Shown here: positions 8,500-17,311 of the stretch, in pieces
Numbering within the stretch: the first letter of the stretch is position 1
How the letters are laid out: the number at the start of each line of letters is the position of its first letter
From: Ruegeria sp. HKCCD7303
GTDB lineage: Bacteria; Pseudomonadota; Alphaproteobacteria; Rhodobacterales; Rhodobacteraceae
Length of the DNA stretch: 64,000 nucleotides
Assembly: GCF_013111185.1 (NCBI RefSeq)
Contig: NZ_WVRE01000004.1
Location: 1-64,000 of the forward strand
Direction: 5' to 3'
Notes under the pieces: model-generated
Databases searched by the model: none
What the model was told of the DNA's origin: nothing
Seen by the model: the letters and a program-made list of their open reading frames with translations, nothing else
Translations under genes and position numbers: made by a program

Positions 8500-10013
8500 T
8501 CCTGATCGGGTTTTTCCGCTTTGCGTGCGGCGATGTAGTCCTTGAGGGCCGCGTCAATATCAGGGTCGAGACCGGGGTCCTTATACCCTTCTAGACGTTC
8601 CTTCCATATGGCGTTGGCCCGCGCTGCCGCGTCCTGTTCCCCAGCCGCATGCCATTGCTCAAACGAATTGTCATCAGGTGTCCATGGGCGGAAGAGCGCG
8701 GTCATGAAATTGGCCTGCGTATGTTCAGATCCAAGGAAATGTGCCCCAGGACCAGTGCTAGCAATTGCCTCCATCGCCTGAGCATTCTCGCTCATATCGA
8801 TCCCGTCAAAAAAGCGTCCGATCTTGCCACAAAGATCATGATCAATCACAGTTTTTTCGAACGAGGTCACCAGCCCGCCTTCGAGCCAGCCGGTCGCGTG
8901 GTTGATCAAGTTGGCACCGGCAAACATCGACATCATCAAACCCCAAGCGGCCTCTTGCTGGCTTTGTGCATCGGGCAGCTTGGAAGAACTGAGCGTGCCC
9001 ACGGTGTGAAAAGGCACCCCAAGCCTGCGCGCAAGTTGCCCGGCTGCCAAAACCATCAGGCCAGCCTCTGGTGTGCCAAAGGTTGGCGCGCCGGATTTCA
9101 TCGACATGGTCGAGGCAAAGCTACCCATCAGACAGGGAGCGCCTGGATTCACCAATTGGGTCAGAGCCATTGCCGCCATGGTTTCGGCCAACACTTGTGC
9201 AAGCGTCCCAGCAACAGTCGCAGGCGACATCGCCCCGGTCAGCACCCAAGGTGTGCAGGCAACGGGCTGGCCCGCGCGCGCATAGGTTTTCAGCGCGCCA
9301 GACATATGGCTGTCCATCACCAAAGGCGCATTGGTGTTAGACACGCAGTATAACGCGGGCTTCTCTGAGATGTCGCCAAAGACGATCCGTGCCATGTCAA
9401 TTGCATGACCCGCCCGTTCAGCGCCGATGAAGGCCCCCATAAACGCGCGGTCAGAGTGGCGGATATGAGCGTAGAGCATATCCAGATGGCGCTTGTTGGC
9501 GGGCAGATCAACAGGTTCACAAACCACACCGCCCGAATGATGCAGCCATGGCAGCGTGTGGTGTAGCTTTACCAGATTGTTGAAGTCTTCATGGCTCGCA
9601 TAACGCCGACCGCGATCCAGATCATGCACGAAAGGTGGACCCCAGGACGGGCACAGGACCGTCGCATCGCCACCAAGCTGGACATTGTTTTTGGGGTTGC
9701 GGGCATGCTGTATGAACTGGCTTGGCGCGATTGCCATGATGGTCCGGCGGCAAAAGCCGGGCGCGAACCGTACCCGTGTTCCGTCAACATCGCACCCTGC
9801 ATCCGCAAAAATCCGGAGGATCTCAGGATCGTCTTGAAACTCCATACCCGTCTCGGAAAGGATGGTGTCGGCATTTGCCTCAATCTGCTCAAGCCCGGCA
9901 TCACTGAGGACACCGAAGGTTGAAAGCTTGCGCAAAATGAACGGCGCACGCGCTTCGGTTCGTGTGCGTTTGTTAGCTGCTTTACGGCGGCGAGAGGTAC
10001 TTGTGGGAGACAT
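8490..10013 (-). CDS. Trimethylamine methyltransferase (MttB)-family protein, non-pyrrolysine type
   Basis: The 507-aa MttB-superfamily protein includes the segments LMGSFASTMSMKSGAPTFG and INHATGWLEGGLVTSFEKTV. Family members transfer a methyl group from a quaternary or tertiary amine to a corrinoid protein. The frame has no internal amber codon, so it belongs with the non-Pyl homologues, for which glycine betaine (MtgB) and similar substrates are known. No corrinoid partner is encoded in this window, so one must be elsewhere or the mechanism differs. The Lys/Arg-rich N-terminus (SRRRKAANKRTRTEAR) may be disordered. The gene is divergent from the LysR gene, which probably regulates it. Confidence 0.8.
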   Translation of the reverse strand: MSPTSTSRRRKAANKRTRTEARAPFILRKLSTFGVLSDAGLEQIEANADTILSETGMEFQDDPEILRIFADAGCDVDGTRVRFAPGFCRRTIMAIAPSQFIQHARNPKNNVQLGGDATVLCPSWGPPFVHDLDRGRRYASHEDFNNLVKLHHTLPWLHHSGGVVCEPVDLPANKRHLDMLYAHIRHSDRAFMGAFIGAERAGHAIDMARIVFGDISEKPALYCVSNTNAPLVMDSHMSGALKTYARAGQPVACTPWVLTGAMSPATVAGTLAQVLAETMAAMALTQLVNPGAPCLMGSFASTMSMKSGAPTFGTPEAGLMVLAAGQLARRLGVPFHTVGTLSSSKLPDAQSQQEAAWGLMMSMFAGANLINHATGWLEGGLVTSFEKTVIDHDLCGKIGRFFDGIDMSENAQAMEAIASTGPGAHFLGSEHTQANFMTALFRPWTPDDNSFEQWHAAGEQDAAARANAIWKERLEGYKDPGLDPDIDAALKDYIAARKAEKPDQDYF

Positions 10014-10062
10014 GCGACTACGATGCCGCAGCGATTGACCAAACCCAAGAAAATCTAAATAG

Positions 10063-10079
10063 TATCAGAAATTCTTATA
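10063..10079. promoter_or_regulatory. Near-perfect palindrome between mttB-like and lysR genes
   Basis: TATCAGAAATTCTTATA has arms TAT-AGAA and TTCT-ATA around a central A, with one mismatched pair. It is centred in the 79-bp gap between divergent starts. LysR-type regulators normally bind such interrupted dyads upstream of a divergent target, so this is a candidate operator. Confidence 0.45.
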
Positions 10080-10092
10080 TTAAGGATGAGAC

Positions 10093-11079
10093 TTGCTTGA
10101 TCGCTACAAAATGTCACCAAGCCTTATGCGCTCGCTTGAGGTGTTCCTCGCGGTAGCTGAAACAGGTCAAATGCGGGCTGGAGCGAGCCTGCTGGGCCTG
10201 TCACAACCCGCCGCATCTCAGCACATTTCAGCATTAGAAAAGGCGTTCGGCACGACGCTGCTGGACCGCAGCACACGACCTGCAAAACTGACATATGCTG
10301 GCGCACGACTGCACGGCAAAACACAAAAGATACTAGATGCGTTGTCGGATATGGAAACCGAGTTGCGCCATGTCGGTGGCCAGTCCCTGACGCTGCTAAG
10401 GGTGGGCATTCAAGCCTCCATTGCAACGACCCTTACGCCGCCATTGATCGATCTTGCGCAAAAAAGGTTCAAAGTCGAAGACATTACATTGCACGCCGGG
10501 CAAAGCGGCAACCATGAGCATCTCTTGCGCACCAAGCAGGCGGATCTGGCAATTACATCGAACCCTTTCTTGGACATGGACGGGCTGGAGCGGCACCACA
10601 TTTTGACCGAAAAATACCTCTTGGTTCTTCCTGAAGCATACGACGGACCAACCGAAAACCTGGAGGCGATCCAGACGCGGCTGCCTCTGGTACGTTTCGG
10701 TGATACGACCAATGCAGGACGCCAGATTGCCCAGCACCTGCGCCGACTGCGGTTCGAGCCTGACAAGGTCATACAGGCAGATCGCTCCAGCATGGTGACT
10801 TCCTGCGTTTCGACAGGACAGGGGTTTAGCCTTTTGACCCCGACGCTGTTGATCGATGGTCTCGTGGAAAACATGGCTTTGCGATTGCAAGAATTGCCTG
10901 TTTCGGGTTTGTCGCGCACGTTGACGGTAGTTGCGAGGAAAGAGGAGTTGCAAGGCTTGCCAGCGGCCGTTGCGGAATTGTGCAAGCAGAGGCTCGCAGA
11001 GCAAATTACTCTCCACATGGGCAATATCGGAGTTAAAAGTGTGGAGTTCGAGCGGTCTAATATCTCAGTCTATAGTTGA
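10093..11079 (+). CDS. LysR-family transcriptional regulator
   Basis: The 328-aa protein has an N-terminal winged helix (SLEVFLAVAETGQMRAGASL, then SQPAASQHISALEKAFG as recognition region) and a C-terminal LysR substrate-binding domain. A TTG start at 10093 is chosen because AAGGA lies 6 bases upstream; an ATG at 10111 is the alternative. The divergent layout with the MttB-like gene and the palindrome at 10063-10079 point to control of that gene, possibly with a methylated amine as inducer. The last residues (FERSNISVYS) extend past the usual domain end. Confidence 0.85.
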   Translation: MLDRYKMSPSLMRSLEVFLAVAETGQMRAGASLLGLSQPAASQHISALEKAFGTTLLDRSTRPAKLTYAGARLHGKTQKILDALSDMETELRHVGGQSLTLLRVGIQASIATTLTPPLIDLAQKRFKVEDITLHAGQSGNHEHLLRTKQADLAITSNPFLDMDGLERHHILTEKYLLVLPEAYDGPTENLEAIQTRLPLVRFGDTTNAGRQIAQHLRRLRFEPDKVIQADRSSMVTSCVSTGQGFSLLTPTLLIDGLVENMALRLQELPVSGLSRTLTVVARKEELQGLPAAVAELCKQRLAEQITLHMGNIGVKSVEFERSNISVYS

Positions 11080-11653
11080 ATGGCGTTTAGCCAAAACATC
11101 TGACTACAGGATAAAACCCAAGAAGCGGACAATCCCTGCGCGAAGTTGGAGATCGGGTTTGTCCCGCATACCGGAAGTTGACCCAATTTTGCCGAACGTC
11201 CGGTCCTGTTGAAAGCAGACATCGTACACAGAAGGACCGATTTCGTGGACTTGAATGTCTGCTTATGCCGAAAGCGGTCGCTCCGGAATACTTGCGCAAG
11301 TTCCGCTTTGCGGACAAAGCCGCCCGATGCTGGCGCAGCGAAAATCAAATCGATTGCTCGACAGGGTCACGGTATCGCCCGCGACGGCGCAGCACGATTT
11401 CTCAATACAGGACGTTCAAATCATGCATATAGGCCAAAACTTAATCAGGCCGTTCGCTTCGCTCGGATTTAATGTCTCAAATGCGGAGCAAGCTGCCTTA
11501 TGCTGCTGCGTAGACAATTGGCTTTTTGCGCCACCGTTCCTTTGAACGACAAGCACTCGCCCAGCAGAATATTTTGAGCGAGCGCAGTTTCCGTCACGTT
11601 TTTTCAGTGTTACCTTCGCAGTACTGCCCGCATTTTGGAGGAAGGGGCAAACC
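11080..11653. other. Non-coding stretch with a degenerate dispersed repeat
   Basis: No supported gene. Positions about 11190-11330 resemble the body of the dispersed repeat without its hairpin head: they contain AATGTCTGCTTATGCC, AAAGCGGTCGC and the tail TTGCGGACAAAGCCGCC. The last bases (GGAGGAAGGGG, about 11637-11647) are the ribosome binding site of the cyclase gene. Confidence 0.55.
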
Positions 11654-13858
11654 TTGGAACGCAGGCTTGCCGCCATATTCGCCGCAGACGTAGTCGGTTT
11701 CAGCCGTATGATGGCCGAGGATGAGGTGGGCACCTTCGAACGTTTGACCACGGTGCGCCAAGACATCCTCATCCGTTTGATAGATGAAAAGAACGGGCGG
11801 ATCGTCAAGCTTATCGGCGACGGAATGCTGGCCGAATTTGCAAGCGTTGTTGATGCCGTGGAGGCTGCGATCCAGATACAGGAGGCGGTTAAGGACAGAA
11901 ACGACACCATTGATCCCCACCTGCGTATCGAATTGCGGATCGGTATCAACCTGGGAGATCTGATCATCGATGGTGACGACATTTACGGAGACGGTGTTAA
12001 CATTGCGGCGCGCCTGGAACCCCTAGCTACGCCCGGAGGCATCTGCATCTCGCGCGAGGTTTACGAACACACGCGCGGCAAAGTCAGTAAGCCATTTGAA
12101 TCTGCGGGTGTCCACCGAGTCAAAAATATACCTGAGCCTCTCACGGTATTTCGGATGGCGGACCCGAATGGCTCGAAATACACTTCACTGTTTCGCTTCA
12201 AAGTTCGAGGCGCTGTCACGGCGATGGCCGTAATTGCGATTCTTTCAGGTGCCGCTTTTATATTGCGTGATGGCATAGTTGCCCTTTTCGGCGGCGCTGA
12301 AAGTGAAATTATCGCGGCAGAGGACGGGCTACCTTCTCTCATCGTGTTGCCCTTTGAAAACCTCGGGCTGCCAGACGCGGAACGCTACATCGCAGATGGG
12401 CTCACGGACGATCTGATTACAGATTTCTCGAAAGTCGCCGGGCTGATGGTGATCGGCAGCAACACCGCGTTTTCCTATCGGGACCGGACAATCGACAGCA
12501 GGGCCATCGGTCGCGAGTTGGGGGTGGGCTATGTTCTAGAAGGCAGCGTGCGCAGAGCGGGAACTCGGCTTTTGGTCAACGCGCGGCTGACAGATGTGAG
12601 CAGCGGGCAGACAGTATGGGCCGAGCGGTTGGAGCGAGACGAAGCCGATATTTTCTCCATGGAATCTGGCCTGATAAACGAGATCATTGATCAACTTGGT
12701 GTGGATGTGAGTGTGTCCGAAAAGGAGCGGATCGAACGCCTACCTACAACGGATCTGGAAGCATATGACTTCTTTCTCAGAGCCGAAGAAGCCGCTCGCA
12801 GCGGCTTTCGGCCCGGGCTGCGCGAAGCGTTGAGCCTCTATTCGGACGCAACCGCAATCGACCCGACTTTTGCGAGGGCATTCGCGGCACAGGCCCGCAC
12901 CGAGGCATTGATCATGCGCCGTAACTATGACGATGTGCTGCCCTTTCCGGTCGCCCGGAAACGCGCCTACGAACATGCCGGTCGTGCCTTAGAAATTGAT
13001 CCCGATGCGGCGATGCCTTTTGCCGTATTAAGCGAGTTGCAGACTGTGGATCGAAGGTATGAGGAAGCGATGCGCTCGGCGCAGCTTTCTGTCGAGAAGG
13101 CCCCCGGTGAAGCATCTGCCTATCTTGCGCTGAGCTTTGCGCAGACATTCTACGGCCGACATGAAGAGGCGATCGAGAATTTCGAAACGGCTCTGCGTCT
13201 CAACCCACTATTGCCGGGCTATGCACGTCAGATCGCAAGCTTGTCCTATATTCTGACAGGGCGTCCCCAACGTGCCGTCGAAATCCTTGAGGAGATAAAA
13301 GGCAATTCTCAAGGTATTGAGGACTACTTTAACATCCTCGCGGCCGCCTATGGAGAGGCTGGCCATACGCAAAAGGCGCAAGCAACTGCAGACGAGGTGG
13401 CCGAATTTGCTCCGCATACTTCGGCGCAACTCTACAAGGTCTTGTTTGCGCATTTTCGGAAGCAGGAAGAACTCGATCGGATCATTGATGCGATGTTGAC
13501 CGCGGGCGTGCAGGAATGGCCCTTCGACTTTCAACCTGGCGCGCGCGAAAAGCTATCTGCCGACGCGGTTACCGCTCTGATCGACGGCAACGTATGGCAG
13601 GGAAACTTCGAAGGCCGCGGACCCGGCTTGATGCAGATTTCAGAGAACGGAAGTATGGCCCTGCGCGCATCCACATTGTTTGTCACTGGATCGGCATTTG
13701 TGAAAGATGACACATTGTGCTTACAACAACCCGGTCTTTCGCTTGGTCGCCCGGCTTGTGGCATGGTCTACAAAAATGCGGAAGAAGAGATCGGGGCGAG
13801 CGCGCCTTACAGCTACATCAACCCGCATATTCTGTTTCACTTTAGCCCTGGCGGATGA
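11654..13858 (+). CDS. Class III adenylate/guanylate cyclase with membrane span, TolB-like domain and TPRs
   Basis: The 734-aa protein starts at TTG after a strong GGAGGAAGGGG. Residues 1-170 form a class III cyclase domain: metal-binding Asp12 in FAADVVGFSRMM, Asp56 in LIGDGMLAEF and the YGDGVNIAARL segment. A hydrophobic helix follows at about 186-208. Then comes a TolB-like (FlgO-type) domain (LIVLPFENLG to WAERLERDEADIF) and several TPRs (for example AYLALSFAQTFYGRHEEAIENFETALRLNP). Such proteins make cAMP under an unknown signal. The gene is monocistronic and faces the YHS/ankyrin pair. cAMP rather than cGMP is assumed from the family majority. Confidence 0.85.
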   Translation: MERRLAAIFAADVVGFSRMMAEDEVGTFERLTTVRQDILIRLIDEKNGRIVKLIGDGMLAEFASVVDAVEAAIQIQEAVKDRNDTIDPHLRIELRIGINLGDLIIDGDDIYGDGVNIAARLEPLATPGGICISREVYEHTRGKVSKPFESAGVHRVKNIPEPLTVFRMADPNGSKYTSLFRFKVRGAVTAMAVIAILSGAAFILRDGIVALFGGAESEIIAAEDGLPSLIVLPFENLGLPDAERYIADGLTDDLITDFSKVAGLMVIGSNTAFSYRDRTIDSRAIGRELGVGYVLEGSVRRAGTRLLVNARLTDVSSGQTVWAERLERDEADIFSMESGLINEIIDQLGVDVSVSEKERIERLPTTDLEAYDFFLRAEEAARSGFRPGLREALSLYSDATAIDPTFARAFAAQARTEALIMRRNYDDVLPFPVARKRAYEHAGRALEIDPDAAMPFAVLSELQTVDRRYEEAMRSAQLSVEKAPGEASAYLALSFAQTFYGRHEEAIENFETALRLNPLLPGYARQIASLSYILTGRPQRAVEILEEIKGNSQGIEDYFNILAAAYGEAGHTQKAQATADEVAEFAPHTSAQLYKVLFAHFRKQEELDRIIDAMLTAGVQEWPFDFQPGAREKLSADAVTALIDGNVWQGNFEGRGPGLMQISENGSMALRASTLFVTGSAFVKDDTLCLQQPGLSLGRPACGMVYKNAEEEIGASAPYSYINPHILFHFSPGG

Positions 13859-13868
13859 CCATCATCCG
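13852..13868. terminator. Candidate bidirectional hairpin between convergent genes
   Basis: CGGATGA-CCA-TCATCCG forms a 7-bp stem with a 3-base loop and overlaps the cyclase stop codon. It sits in the 19-bp gap between convergent genes. There is no T-tract, so termination is uncertain. Confidence 0.35.
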
Positions 13869-13877
13869 AGGTGCGCG

Positions 13878-14357
13878 TCAGTTGGAGTAATCCTTGGCTG
13901 CCAGCGGCTTGGTCTTCTCCCAATTCGCATCCGCCTTGGCGATCACCGCTTCCCCTTCTGGGTGGTCAAGCATTTCTGCTCCGGTCGGGTCCGATATAAA
14001 GTAAAGCTTCCCATCGATGATCCGCCAGGAATTTACTGGGTCGATGTTTTCGGACGCGTTGGCCCCAATGCCGACACCCAATGTGCAATACCCGCCGTAT
14101 TGCGGAGCGTATTTGGTTGGGTCAGACTTAAACAGTTCGCGGTTCTCCGCGCTGTTGAAGTGCCATGGCGTGCCAAGCCAATCATATGCGAACTCACTTG
14201 ATCCCTTTACCGCACGGCTTTCGGTGAAATAGGCAACAGTATCATAACCCTTGATTGCAACATCGCCGAAAGGCCCAGTGTTGATGGGCTCATCCGCCAG
14301 CGCACTCGTGGTCATGCCTGCAATAAACAGCCCGCTCATCAGAAGTCGAAAGTTCAT
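13878..14357 (-). CDS. Exported YHS-domain protein
   Basis: The 159-aa protein has an N-terminal signal peptide (about 1-22, ending TSALADE). A YHS domain follows, with IKGYDTVAYF, WHFNSAENRELFKSDPTKYAPQYGGYC and a Trp-rich C-terminal part (NSWRIIDGKLYFI). YHS domains are often tied to metal binding. The Cys in GGYC occupies the place where some relatives carry selenocysteine; here it is an ordinary Cys. It lies 14 bp after the ankyrin gene on the same strand, so they form a two-gene operon. Function unknown, probably periplasmic. Confidence 0.75.
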   Translation of the reverse strand: MNFRLLMSGLFIAGMTTSALADEPINTGPFGDVAIKGYDTVAYFTESRAVKGSSEFAYDWLGTPWHFNSAENRELFKSDPTKYAPQYGGYCTLGVGIGANASENIDPVNSWRIIDGKLYFISDPTGAEMLDHPEGEAVIAKADANWEKTKPLAAKDYSN

Positions 14358-14371
14358 TTTTTGACCTTACC

Positions 14372-14965
14372 TTATGTGCCTGCCTCCAAACACAGGCGGT
14401 GAAATTCCGGGCCGAAGGCATCAGGCGGGGGGCAAGTGGCTCCTTTCTGCTTCAGCAGCCCAACGATATCATAGTGTTTACGGAACATCGTTCGGATTAG
14501 AACCGAAAAGCCATCGTTATCGAGTGTCACAATATCCGCACCGTTGTCGAGCAGTAGCTCGATCATCTCGATATGACCCTCATCGGCCGCCATAAAGATG
14601 GGTGACTTTTCGGCCCTGTTGATGCGTCCATTCACGTCTGCGCCTTTGGCGAGAAGCAGCTGCGCTGTCTCAATCTTACCGCCGAAGGCAGCCGCGTGAA
14701 GTGGAGTGAAACCGCTGTGGTTACGCGCCATCACGTCAGCCCCTGCTTCGATCAGAGCCGCAGCGGTTTCGGTGTTTCCAGCCAACGAAGCAGCAATCAA
14801 GGGCGTAGCCTTGTTCGGCCCCCGCTCATCAACCGAGGTACCGCTTTCCAACAGAGCCTTAACGGTCGCTGTATCACCCTGCTTTGCAGCATCGAATAAC
14901 TGACCTGCTTGAGCGGGCCCAAGTATAAAGAATACCGTTGTAAAGATGGCAATAATCCAACGCAT
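14372..14965 (-). CDS. Exported ankyrin-repeat protein
   Basis: The 197-aa protein has a signal peptide (about 1-20, ending GPAQAG). Four to five ankyrin repeats follow, recognisable by the phrases NKATPLIAASLAGN, SGFTPLHAAAFGGK and EKSPIFMAADEGH, each followed by a helix with ALIEAGADV or LLLAKGADVN-type ends. Ankyrin proteins bind other proteins, and exported ones in proteobacteria are often paired with small redox or stress proteins. It is first in an operon with the YHS protein. The C-terminal CPPPDAFGPEFHRLC carries two Cys that could form a disulfide. Confidence 0.8.
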   Translation of the reverse strand: MRWIIAIFTTVFFILGPAQAGQLFDAAKQGDTATVKALLESGTSVDERGPNKATPLIAASLAGNTETAAALIEAGADVMARNHSGFTPLHAAAFGGKIETAQLLLAKGADVNGRINRAEKSPIFMAADEGHIEMIELLLDNGADIVTLDNDGFSVLIRTMFRKHYDIVGLLKQKGATCPPPDAFGPEFHRLCLEAGT

Positions 14966-15316
14966 GGATCTACCTCCCCTGTTTGAAGTCTACAATGAGC
15001 CGCTGTTGCGCGCAACGACGGCTTATTCGATGCGGTGTTGAAGACGGTTTCGATCGAGTGGGTTTAGTCCATGCAGCGGCCCCAGAGACAACGAGTGTTT
15101 TGTCCGCGATGGAGACGTAGTGCCTCCGAATTTCGCCGCAGCCTGCATGAATGTCGGGTCTTTAATCTGCGCGGCGACGCTCCGGTTAACGAGAAGTAAT
15201 GCTGCAGCGGCGAGGTCTACTGGTCGAGAAGGTCTGCCTTGGGCTCGAAGCAGTCACCTGAGTCATTTTGTCAGATGACTGGTTTGGAACGCTAAGCCGC
15301 CATTGAGAGATCGCAA
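14966..15316. other. Non-coding stretch before the phage-like region
   Basis: No gene supported. It marks the border between the ankyrin operon and phage-type genes, and its right half holds dispersed repeat copy B. Confidence 0.5.
15238..15300 (+). repeat. Dispersed hairpin repeat, copy B
   Basis: CTTGGGCTCGAAGCAGTCAC opens the copy. The arms GTCACCTGA (15253-15261) and TCAGATGAC (15271-15279) are separated by 9 bases. Downstream sequence (TTTGGAACGCTAAGCCGCC) only partly matches the full copies. Confidence 0.7.
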
Positions 15317-15586
15317 TCAATCGGACATCAAATCCTCGATCTCCCTTTCCATCCGCACCAGATCGTTGATCGCCTTGCGCATTTCTTGCCATTCCCGCGT
15401 CCGCATGCCGTGCCTGTAAGCCGGGTTGGCTTTACCGGGGCCATGACCGCCGCGGGCACCGTGGAACCTGCACACCGTCCACCCTTTCACGGCCGGGCCT
15501 TTGCAGCGCTCTCCAGTTCGTTTTGATTTCGCAGTGCATCTCGGAGCTGCGTGCGCCCTGCTCATGGGGTTGTCGTCACTTTTCAT
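15317..15586 (-). CDS. Small HGG-type phage protein (Cys/His cluster)
   Basis: The 89-aa product carries RCTAKSKRTGERCKGPAVKG, then CRFHGARGGHGPG, a Cys-X8-Cys...Cys-X2-His pattern seen in small phage and transposon proteins of the HGGxSTG kind. A basic, helical C-terminus ends MEREIEDLM. The start at 15586 is chosen because GGGGAGGG precedes it and the gene then overlaps the upstream stop by 11 bp. It probably binds zinc. Function unknown. Confidence 0.6.
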   Translation of the reverse strand: MKSDDNPMSRAHAAPRCTAKSKRTGERCKGPAVKGWTVCRFHGARGGHGPGKANPAYRHGMRTREWQEMRKAINDLVRMEREIEDLMSD

Positions 15587-16112
15587 GCGCGACCCTCCCC
15601 CTGGCCTCGACGTTTCCGACAATGGCCTGCCCGCCATCTTCGACGTTGACGTGCTGCACGGTGACTGTCTGCTTTCCGCCATTTCGGTATTTGCGCAAGG
15701 CTTCAACCTGAGACGTGTAGGTTCGGGCCAGTTTGTTGTACGCCCGTTCGTGCGCCTCGAACTGAGGGAGTTGCTCGGCATTCGCCATGCGGCCGCCTTG
15801 CCGGATCATTGCCACGTGCGTTGTTGCCATCTGCACCGCCAACATGCGCTCGACGCCGTCACGCGGCGCGATCTCTCTGACGATCGCAGGCATGAAGCCC
15901 CGCATGTCCTCTGATCCATCTTCAACTTCAGAAGGTTTGAGCGTTTTATAGGCCTGCAGGAACAAGCCCTCATTCACGGCAGGGCTGTCACTGCCAAAGA
16001 TCTTGGTTAGGGCATCTTCCCCGTGCTGCGTCACATGCAATCCGCCGTCTTCGTCTTGGCGGAAGGTGAACAGATCGTGTTCAGGTCGTTTGTCTTTTTC
16101 AATTTCACTCAT
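15576..16112 (-). CDS. Phage-associated hypothetical protein
   Basis: The 178-aa soluble acidic protein starts MSEIEKDKRPEHDLFTFRQD; this start is preferred over one 24 bp upstream because GGAG lies just before it. A central helical region (FMPAIVREIAPRDGVERMLAVQMATTHVAMIRQGG) is followed by a Tyr/Arg-rich helix (NKLARTYTSQVEALRKYRNG) and a Gly/Val-rich tail. Such proteins precede small HGG-type proteins in alphaproteobacterial prophages, possibly as terminase small-subunit-like or adaptor proteins; that role is speculation. Same strand as, and 130 bp after, the primase fragment. Confidence 0.55.
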   Translation of the reverse strand: MSEIEKDKRPEHDLFTFRQDEDGGLHVTQHGEDALTKIFGSDSPAVNEGLFLQAYKTLKPSEVEDGSEDMRGFMPAIVREIAPRDGVERMLAVQMATTHVAMIRQGGRMANAEQLPQFEAHERAYNKLARTYTSQVEALRKYRNGGKQTVTVQHVNVEDGGQAIVGNVEARGRVAHEK

Positions 16113-16135
16113 CGTCCATTCTCCAATGTTTGGCA

Positions 16136-16240
16136 AAAGTGACGGAAGTGACGCTTCTTCCTATGTGGGACGTATCTGAGAGTCTTTCGGAGTCTCGCGC
16201 GTACGTCGCATAAAGGGAAAAGCGTCACTTCCGTCACTTT
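16136..16240. repeat. 21-bp perfect inverted repeat around a 63-bp spacer
   Basis: Positions 16136-16156 and 16220-16240 are exact inverted copies. Each arm contains the heptamer GTGACGG/GTGACGC twice (AAGTGACGGAAGTGACG). It fills the gap between the primase fragment and the next phage gene. It could form a long hairpin in DNA or RNA, or act as a protein-binding array or replication site. Confidence 0.6.
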
Positions 16241-16242
16241 CG

Positions 16243-17238
16243 TCACCCAAGCTTCAATTTGAGGTGCAGAAACCCGCGCCCGGTGTTGCGCCGCGTGGTG
16301 ACAAATTGCCGGCTCTTCATCTCCTTTTGCAGCGTGCGTTGTGTCCAGGGCTGCAGTCCTTGCTGTTCGCACCACTGTCCGAAGCGATGATGCAAGGTAC
16401 TGGTTGTGACGAAATTGCCCGTGTCGGCTGCGGTCTCGTCTTCGAGGAACTGGCCGAGAATGTCCTCGTCGTGGAAATACGCGTTGGATGCCGCGGTAAT
16501 GCTGGCCGGTACGTCCAACCCACTCTTCTGCCATTGCAGCGCTCCGTCGATCGCCCACCGCAGAATGGCGGGCGCTTCTGCGCGCAGTTTATCCGGCAGC
16601 GTCTTATCGCGCTTTTCGGGCGGGATCGTCACAGTGAACGGCACCAGTGCGACCCGGGCGCGGATCGCTTCGTCGATACCTGCGAAGGATGGCATATTGT
16701 TTCCGGCAATGAAGAGCGTCAACTGCGGTTCGAAGTCGAGATAATCCTGCTTCATCAGGCGCGCCGTCAGCTTGTCGCCACCGGTCAAATCTTTGATTGT
16801 CGCTTCATCCCAGCTTTTACCCTTAGGCAGTTCGGAGCCGACGACGAGGCGCGCACCCTGCAAACCGGCAATACCAGTGGAGTGTTGCTCAAACTTGGAG
16901 TTGAGGAAGATCGACGCCGGAGCGCGACGCGCGTAGTCGCCGAAAAGATCGAAGAGCGTGTTGAGGAAGACAGATTTGCCGTTTCGACCGGTGCCGTAGA
17001 GAAACAACATCTTATGCTCGCTGGTCATGCCTGTCAGCGCGTAACCAGCCGCACGCTGTATGAAAGAGATCACTTCCGCGTCGCCATCAAAGACGTCACG
17101 CAAAAACTGCAACCAAAGCGACGGTTCTATACCGGCGGGAGCTGGTTCAACGGCGGTCTGTTTCGTGATCATGTCATCCCGGCGTGCTGCGCGCATTTCA
17201 CCGGTGCGTAAGTCGACGGTTCCGCCCGGCGTGCCGAG
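16243..17238 (-). pseudogene. P4-type phage/plasmid primase-helicase, C-terminal part
   Basis: The remaining 330 or so residues contain the D5/SF3 helicase core: Walker A LYGTGRNGKSVFLN, Walker B-like QLTLFIAGNNMP, and the motif LTGGDKLTARLMKQDYLDF, then a C-terminal winged-helix region. The frame upstream of the nominal Met still reads GTPGGTVDLRTGEMR, the conserved sequence that precedes the helicase core, and then hits a stop exactly where the IS3 element begins. The N-terminal primase domain is therefore missing and does not reappear on the other side of the IS. The replication protein of a former phage or plasmid is thus disabled, although the ATPase core could still be made from an internal start. 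Confidence 0.75.
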
Positions 17239-17311
17239 TGTCCGTCATCGAATGATTTGGAACAGGGGCGTTTGATTGGTTTTGGTGGATCAGGCTCGCT
17301 GTAGTTTCTAT

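Noticed and set aside
8490..10013. Pyrrolysine-containing methyltransferase
   Set aside because: The reading frame has no internal amber codon, and no pylS/pylT-like gene is seen, so it is a non-pyrrolysine homologue.
13878..14357. Selenoprotein version of the YHS protein
   Set aside because: The key position is a normal Cys codon and no in-frame TGA or SECIS-like structure is needed.
16264..17211. A 315-codon frame on the plus strand
   Set aside because: Antisense to the primase fragment, which carries clear Walker motifs; no protein-like features in the antisense frame.
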